Made by a program: the position numbers and the translations under genes. Positions 59,629 through 64,000 of a stretch of DNA of 64,000 nt are shown here, piece after piece; the stretch's first letter is position 1, and the number at the start of each line of letters is the position of its first letter. The notes under the pieces were generated by a model. It was not told the DNA's origin, searched no databases, and saw nothing but the letters and a program-made list of their open reading frames with translations. Source of the stretch: Pseudoglutamicibacter cumminsii (GTDB lineage: Bacteria > Actinomycetota > Actinomycetes > Actinomycetales > Micrococcaceae); assembly GCF_003143995.1 (NCBI RefSeq), contig NZ_QFWG01000008.1:47289-111288 (forward strand), written 5' to 3'.

Positions 59629-60780
59629 ATGACCCGTACCATTATTGACATCCACGCACTCCAAACAGTCCCACCTTCAAACTTGAACCGCGATGATACG
59701 GGCTCTCCCAAGACTGCGCTTTTTGGGGGTGTGACTCGTGCCCGTGTTTCAAGTCAGGCTTGGAAGCGCGCAATACGTATGATGTTCCGTGACATCGCAA
59801 CGGATGGTCTGCTGGGTGTACGCACCGTGAAGGTTGTGGCTCTTCTAGCTTCGAAGATGCACGAACTCAATCCAAACATCGCTCAAGATCAACTTGAAGC
59901 CGCCGCTATTGAAATTTTGACCGCTGCTGATGTCAAAGTTGCTAAACCAAAGGCTCGCAAAGGCGAAAAGGAAAAACTCGAACAAGCCCCAGCACTTGTA
60001 TTCTTTTCTACAGCTCAGGTGAACAATCTTGCGCAACTGGCGGTGGACGCCCTCGCCTCGGGCGATGTTAAGGCCTTCGTGAAAGACCGCGGAAATAAGA
60101 AGAAAATCCAAGAGGCAGCAGCCCAGGACGCGTCGGTGGACGTCTCGCTGTTCGGCAGGATGGTCGCAAACGTTTCCTACCTAAACGTTGACGCGGCGGC
60201 TCAGGTCGCACACGCGATCAGCGTCCACGACACGCCTACGGAAGCTGACTATTTCACGGCAGTGGACGAATTCAGCGAGGCCGGTGAGGATGATAACGAG
60301 AATACCGGCGCAGCAATGATCCAGAGCATCGAGTTCAACTCATCAACTCTGTACCGTTACGCAACTGTGAACGTGAACGCGCTGGCCGCAAACCTCGGCA
60401 ATGTTGAAGCCACGCGTATTGGTGTCGAGGCTTTTGTGCGTGCGTTCCTGACATCGATGCCTTCCGGAAAAATGAATACGTTCGCGAACCGTACGTTGCC
60501 TGAGGTGGTTGTGGTTCAGGTCCGTGATTCACAGTCAGTCAACTTGGTGGGCGCGTTTGAAGAACCCGTTCGGGGCGCCCGCGTGAGCGACGTTGCTGCC
60601 GCTCGTTTGGCCGCGTGGTCGCAAAAGATCGACGAAAAGTACGGCACTACCCCAGTGAAGTCGTGGGTGATCAACCTCAACGACGACATCGAAGAGTTAG
60701 GCAAACTAGGCGAGTCCACCTCCCTTGAAGGGCTCGTTACGGCACTGGGTGAAACCGTAGAGAGCCGTCTGGAGGCCTAG
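59629..60780 (+). CDS. cas7e: Cascade backbone Cas7e (Cse4/CasC)
   Basis: 383 aa RAMP protein that polymerises along the crRNA. The start IIDIHALQTVPPSNLNRDDTGSPKTALFGGVTRARVSSQAWKRAIR is diagnostic. Also seen: DVSLFGRMVANVSYLNVDAAAQVAHAISVH and SGKMNTFANRTLPEVVVVQVRDSQSVNLVGAFEEPV. AAAGG lies upstream of the ATG. Followed after 3 nt by cas5e. Confidence 0.95.
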   Translation: MTRTIIDIHALQTVPPSNLNRDDTGSPKTALFGGVTRARVSSQAWKRAIRMMFRDIATDGLLGVRTVKVVALLASKMHELNPNIAQDQLEAAAIEILTAADVKVAKPKARKGEKEKLEQAPALVFFSTAQVNNLAQLAVDALASGDVKAFVKDRGNKKKIQEAAAQDASVDVSLFGRMVANVSYLNVDAAAQVAHAISVHDTPTEADYFTAVDEFSEAGEDDNENTGAAMIQSIEFNSSTLYRYATVNVNALAANLGNVEATRIGVEAFVRAFLTSMPSGKMNTFANRTLPEVVVVQVRDSQSVNLVGAFEEPVRGARVSDVAAARLAAWSQKIDEKYGTTPVKSWVINLNDDIEELGKLGESTSLEGLVTALGETVESRLEA

Positions 60781-60783
60781 ACC

Positions 60784-61551
60784 ATGGTGTACACCCTCGT
60801 ACTTGTTTTACGGGGTCCACTACAAGCCTGGGGTGTCCGGAGCCGGTTCAATCGGAGAACAACGCAACCTCAACCGACCAAGAGCGGTGTGGCTGGCTTG
60901 CTGGCTTCAGCGCTTGGCTATGAGCGGAGCGCGGACCTTTCGGAGTTCCGCGAGCTTCGATTCGGTACTCGTACTGATGTTCCGGGCACTTTAACTGTGG
61001 ACTACCAAACCGCTAGAACCTTGGGGCCGAAACCATTAGTTATGCCGGTGACTCGCCGTCACATGCTTGAGGATGCTGTTTTTGTCGTTGGATTCGAATC
61101 CCCTAACCGGGAACAGCTCGAGAAGTATTTCGAGGCTGTCAAGGCACCTGCCTACCCTCTGTATTTGGGACGTCGGGCTCTCCCACCTGCCGGCCCAGTA
61201 CACACGGAAATATGTGAAGGCGGCCTCGAAGATGTGTTGAAGGCCTACCCGTGGCAGGCATCCGACTACCAGGCTAAACGCTTGCGAAACCTGCAACGGG
61301 GTGACTCCGAACGCCTACATCTGACGGTCGAGTCGCGTCCAGGAGACGCTACTTTCGCGACCGCGGAAACAGTTGCAGATAACCCAGTGAGTTTCTCGAT
61401 GGAACACCGGCAATACGATTTCCGGGCCATGACACACGACTATGTCGCGTTGGAAGCGATTACTGACAGCGAGGGCGAGCCTGTAGAGCCGCGTGATGCT
61501 CACGACCCGATGGCGTTACTCGATCAGGCTGATGACGAAGGAGTGTCTTGA
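60784..61551 (+). CDS. cas5e: Cascade subunit Cas5e (CasD)
   Basis: 255 aa RAMP protein that caps the crRNA 5' handle. Start VYTLVLVLRGPLQAWGVRSRFNRRTTQPQPTKSGVAGLLASALG is the Cas5 family N-terminus. YLGRRALPPAGPV is the conserved central segment. The stop overlaps the cas6e ATG by one base. Confidence 0.93.
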   Translation: MVYTLVLVLRGPLQAWGVRSRFNRRTTQPQPTKSGVAGLLASALGYERSADLSEFRELRFGTRTDVPGTLTVDYQTARTLGPKPLVMPVTRRHMLEDAVFVVGFESPNREQLEKYFEAVKAPAYPLYLGRRALPPAGPVHTEICEGGLEDVLKAYPWQASDYQAKRLRNLQRGDSERLHLTVESRPGDATFATAETVADNPVSFSMEHRQYDFRAMTHDYVALEAITDSEGEPVEPRDAHDPMALLDQADDEGVS

Positions 61552-62219
61552 TGTCTACAACTCTGACGCGGGTTCCGCTGGATCTGACTCGTAGCGGTAC
61601 GCGACGGAAGCTTGCAAGCGAGCAGGTGATGCACGCCGTTATCGCCGCCGCAACGGATGCTGGGGCTGAACGTCGTGTTTTGTGGCGCATCGACGGCGAA
61701 GCTGCGCAACGTACGTTGTATGTCGTTTCGCCCGATGCTCCAGATGTCTCTCGCCTGTCGCAGGAGCTGCTTGTCGACGAAGATGCGATCGCTTCGCGGG
61801 ATTACCAGCCGTTGCTGGATTCCCTGTCGAATGGGCAGGAGTTCCGTTTCCGTTTGCGTGCCAACCCGATCATTAATAAATACCGGGAAGAGCGGAACCA
61901 GCGTTCTGCACGGGTTCCGATCGTGGGGCTGGACGCGCAGCTTGGTTGGCTTGAGCGTCAAGCTGAGCGTCACGGTTTCGAGTTGGCGCATTCACGGATG
62001 GGGCAGCCTGAAGTTCTGGTCTATGGCCAGGAAAACATGCAGTTCTCTAAGCAGAGTGGACGGATTGTCACTATTCGTGCGGTGGTGTTCGAGGGGATTC
62101 TGAGGGTCACTGATGCGGAGCTTGTCAGATCTGCTCTGGTTTCGGGTGTTGGTCCTGCGAAGGCGTACGGCTGTGGCTTGCTGACGTTGGCGCCTGTGAG
62201 TGCTTCGAGCGATGTCTAG
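61551..62219 (+). CDS. cas6e: crRNA endoribonuclease Cas6e (Cse3/CasE)
   Basis: 222 aa. Cuts the pre-crRNA at the repeat hairpin base and stays bound. Start TTLTRVPLDLTRSGTRRKLASEQVMHAVIAAA, with a candidate catalytic His in HAVIAAA, RVLWRID and FRLRANPIINKYREERNQRSARVPIVG. The Gly-rich C-terminal loop is VGPAKAYGCGLLTLAP. ATG 61551 has AAGGAG at the right distance; a TTG codon 3 nt earlier is not needed. Confidence 0.94.
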   Translation: MSTTLTRVPLDLTRSGTRRKLASEQVMHAVIAAATDAGAERRVLWRIDGEAAQRTLYVVSPDAPDVSRLSQELLVDEDAIASRDYQPLLDSLSNGQEFRFRLRANPIINKYREERNQRSARVPIVGLDAQLGWLERQAERHGFELAHSRMGQPEVLVYGQENMQFSKQSGRIVTIRAVVFEGILRVTDAELVRSALVSGVGPAKAYGCGLLTLAPVSASSDV

Positions 62220-63153
62220 AACGCCGCCGGGGTTCGTCCCGCCCGAGCTTCCTCAGTTGGCTCGGGCGGCTGACAGGTTGACTTTCGTCTACTTGGAGCG
62301 GTGCCGTGTACACCGTGACGCTAATGCGATTACGGCGACGGATGAGCGCGGCACGGTTCATATCCCGGCGTCTACGCTTGGGACGCTGATGTTGGGGCCG
62401 GGTACGACGGTGACGCATCAGGCGATGACTTTGCTTCACCAGTCGGGTGTTTGTGCTGTCTGGACGGGTGAGGAGGGTGTCCGTTATTACGGTCATGGGC
62501 GTCCTTTAGCGGAGTCTTCGCGGCTGCTGGAGGCTCAGGCGAAGTTGTTCTCAACTACGCGGGGGCGACTCAAGGTAGCTAAAGCGATGTATCAGATGCG
62601 TTTCCCCGGCGAGGATGTTTCTGGGTTGACGTTGCAACAGTTGCGGGGGCGTGAGGGCGTTAGGATGCGCCGCGCATACCGTGCGGCTGCAGAGGAATAT
62701 GGCATCCAGTGGTCTTCGCGTGAGTATGATCCGAATGATTTCGCGGACGGCGATGCGGTTAATCAAGCGCTCTCTGCGGCTAACGCGGCTCTCTATGGAG
62801 TGGTTCATTCAGTTGTCGTCGGGTTGGGTCTATCGCCTGGTTTAGGGTTTGTTCACACTGGGAATGTTAGATCGTTTGTGTTGGATGTCGCTGATCTGTA
62901 TAAGGCGGAGTTGATTATCCCTCTGGCTTTCCGGCTGGCCGCGGAGCAGCCGCCCGATATGGGTTCGGCCGCTCGGCGTGCAGTGCGTGACCTTATGGTT
63001 GGTGGAAAGTTTCTTCAACGGTGTGTGAATGACCTCCGTTCTCTTCTCCTTGATGAGGGGGCGGATAGTAAAGAAGATCCTGATTCTTCACCGCTGTTTC
63101 TCTGGGGAGGCTTTGGTGAGGATGTTGCAGCAAATACCAACTATGGCGGCTGA
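62212..63153 (+). CDS. cas1: CRISPR integrase Cas1 (type I-E)
   Basis: 313 aa from ATG 62212, which overlaps the cas6e stop by 8 nt. Integrates protospacers with Cas2. Active-site residues can be placed in QLRGREGVRMRRAY (Glu), GFVHTGNVRSFVLDVADLYK (His and Asp). The N-terminal beta domain has RLTFVYLERCRVHRDANAI and HIPASTLGTLMLGPGTTVTHQAM. The C-terminus VNDLRSLLLDEGADSKEDPDSSPLFLWGG is longer than in E. coli. Confidence 0.95.
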   Translation: MSRTPPGFVPPELPQLARAADRLTFVYLERCRVHRDANAITATDERGTVHIPASTLGTLMLGPGTTVTHQAMTLLHQSGVCAVWTGEEGVRYYGHGRPLAESSRLLEAQAKLFSTTRGRLKVAKAMYQMRFPGEDVSGLTLQQLRGREGVRMRRAYRAAAEEYGIQWSSREYDPNDFADGDAVNQALSAANAALYGVVHSVVVGLGLSPGLGFVHTGNVRSFVLDVADLYKAELIIPLAFRLAAEQPPDMGSAARRAVRDLMVGGKFLQRCVNDLRSLLLDEGADSKEDPDSSPLFLWGGFGEDVAANTNYGG

Positions 63154-63156
63154 GTC

Positions 63157-63504
63157 ATGTTGGTGTTAGTTCTGTCCGCGGTGCCTGCAGGGTTGCGGGG
63201 GCATGTGACTCGGTGGTTGTTAGAGATTTCTCCTGGCGTTTTCGTTGGGAGCGTTTCCCGGAGGGTGCGTGAGGCTCTTTGGGAAGAGATCCGGGGTTCG
63301 GTCCGCACTGGCCGGGCGATCCTGGTTTGGCAATCGAATAGTGAACAAGGTCTTGAGTTTTTGATTCACGGGCATCATTGGGAGCCTGTGGACTTTGATG
63401 GGATAACGCTCATGATGCGACCGCATCAGCCTTCCTCGAGCTCAGCCAAGGTTGGCTCCAGCAACGCATCGAAATGGCGCCGCTACGGACGCAGATCAAA
63501 CTAA
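63157..63504 (+). CDS. cas2e: CRISPR-associated Cas2e
   Basis: 115 aa. Begins LVLVLSAVPAGLRGHVTRWLLEISPGVFVGSVSRRVREALWEEI, typical of type I-E Cas2 (ferredoxin-like dimer that bridges two Cas1 dimers). SEQGLEFLIHGHHWEPVDFDGITLMMRP is the second half. The C-terminal Ser/Lys/Arg tail of about 25 residues is basic. Ends 71 nt before the first repeat. Confidence 0.94.
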   Translation: MLVLVLSAVPAGLRGHVTRWLLEISPGVFVGSVSRRVREALWEEIRGSVRTGRAILVWQSNSEQGLEFLIHGHHWEPVDFDGITLMMRPHQPSSSSAKVGSSNASKWRRYGRRSN

Positions 63505-63575
63505 TGTTCCCGAGTATTGTCTAAAGTGAATCTTTTGACCGCACCAAGGTACATTAGACCCAATGGGATCCAAGT
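63505..63575 (+). promoter_or_regulatory. CRISPR leader
   Basis: 71 nt between the cas2e stop and the first repeat, more AT-rich than its surroundings, with TTGTCT, TTGACC and TACATT hexamers at non-canonical spacing. By position it is the leader, where new spacers enter and array transcription starts. No exact promoter can be fixed. Confidence 0.6.
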
Positions 63576-64000
63576 GAGTTCCCCGCGCCTGCGGGGATGA
63601 TCCCCGGCCGATGAGCGCCTTAGAGAGCCCCGTCTTGAGTTCCCCGCGCCTGCGGGGATGATCCCGCGCGCGACGTCGTAGCCGTGAGGTCGGACATGAG
63701 TTCCCCGCGCCTGCGGGGATGATCCCCGCTGGACGAACGCAGAGCTCGCACGGCGGGCGAGTTCCCCGCGCCTGCGGGGATGATCCCGGAAACAACGATA
63801 AGGATAGAACAAATGGCGAGAGTTCCCCGCGCCTGCGGGGATGATCCCCTTGGGGACCTCATCACCAAGACAGAAGGACGGAGTTCCCCGCGCCTGCGGG
63901 GATGATCCCGGTTAGCGAAAGTCCGTTCGTTCCACAGGGGGGAGTTCCCCGCGCCTGCGGGGATGATCCCGGTTGATTGCGTTGGAGGAACGGGAGCAAC
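63576..64000 (+). CRISPR. type I-E CRISPR array, 7 repeats visible, continues beyond the window
   Basis: Seven perfect 29-nt repeats, beginning gagttccccgcgcctg and ending ggggatgatccc, start at 63576, 63637, 63698, 63759, 63820, 63881 and 63942, a strict period of 61 nt. The six complete spacers are 32 nt each; the seventh is cut by the window end (30 nt seen). The repeat has the hairpin ccccgcgcctgcgggg and closely resembles the E. coli type I-E repeat. All repeats are identical, which fits the leader-proximal, recent end of an active array. Confidence 0.98.

Noticed and set aside
63605..63941. Self-targeting CRISPR spacers
   Set aside because: Reading the six full spacers against the window by eye showed no match; a proper search was not possible, so nothing is claimed.

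Overview
The window is high-GC Gram-positive DNA with the character of an actinobacterium of the order Micrococcales. A Micrococcaceae host close to Arthrobacter or Pseudoglutamicibacter is my best guess. The support is the GC-rich codon use, frequent GTG and TTG starts, several start codons lying 6-7 nt after a TANNNT -10 box (leaderless genes), FemX plus ATP-grasp cell-wall genes, and an actinobacterial phd/cou phenylpropanoid cluster. I see no rRNA or tRNA genes, prophage or insertion sequence.

Layout. 1-7241: 5' end of a thioredoxin gene, rlmN, a membrane protein, and a reverse-strand operon trpF - ABC ATPase - FtsX-like permease. 7328-12454: aromatic-acid-type MFS transporter, TetR regulator and MMPL exporter. 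12577-15863: GNAT acetyltransferase, FemABX-family protein and ATP-grasp ligase (probable cell-wall bridge pair). 15991-18982: copper operon csoR-copZ-copA behind a CsoR-type operator. 19015-22632: FadR-type GntR regulator, MHS transporter and an FMN-dependent L-lactate dehydrogenase-like enzyme, with two tandem TGGT-N3-ACCA operators.

22752-30786: homoprotocatechuate meta-cleavage pathway (hpaI, hpaH, a FAH-RraA fusion acting as HpaG, a GntR regulator, hpaE, a membrane protein, hpaD). Four promoters carry the same palindrome around TCGTATACGA, which overlaps their -10 boxes. 31122-38964: an inserted-looking phd/cou phenylpropanoid island (phdA, phdT, phdD, phdE, phdC, phdB, phdR). It has two copies of one MarR-type operator and is flanked by two related terminator-like sequences; phdT carries a 3' frameshift. 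39129-42043: a SAM-I (S-box) riboswitch in front of an SfnB/DszC-like enzyme and a NtaA/DmoA-type monooxygenase, i.e. organosulfur acquisition under SAM control.

42201-48686: CynX-type MFS, two small membrane proteins, HrpB helicase, and a frameshifted unknown gene. The last two share a promoter block. 48804-54331: MHS transporter and a 1027-residue P450 - adrenodoxin-reductase-like - flavodoxin fusion, divergent from a LysR gene, with a perfect TGTGA-N6-TCACA site between them. 54519-64000: complete type I-E CRISPR-Cas locus (cas3, cas8e, cse2, cas7e, cas5e, cas6e, cas1, cas2e) followed by at least seven repeats running off the window. The cas promoter region carries the same damage-type promoter motif as hrpB.

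The strongest candidates for something undescribed are the three-part P450 fusion, the SAM-riboswitch-controlled sulfur operon, the possible link of the cas operon to a PafBC/RecA_NDp-like promoter family, and the hpa operator regulon with its FAH-RraA fusion.
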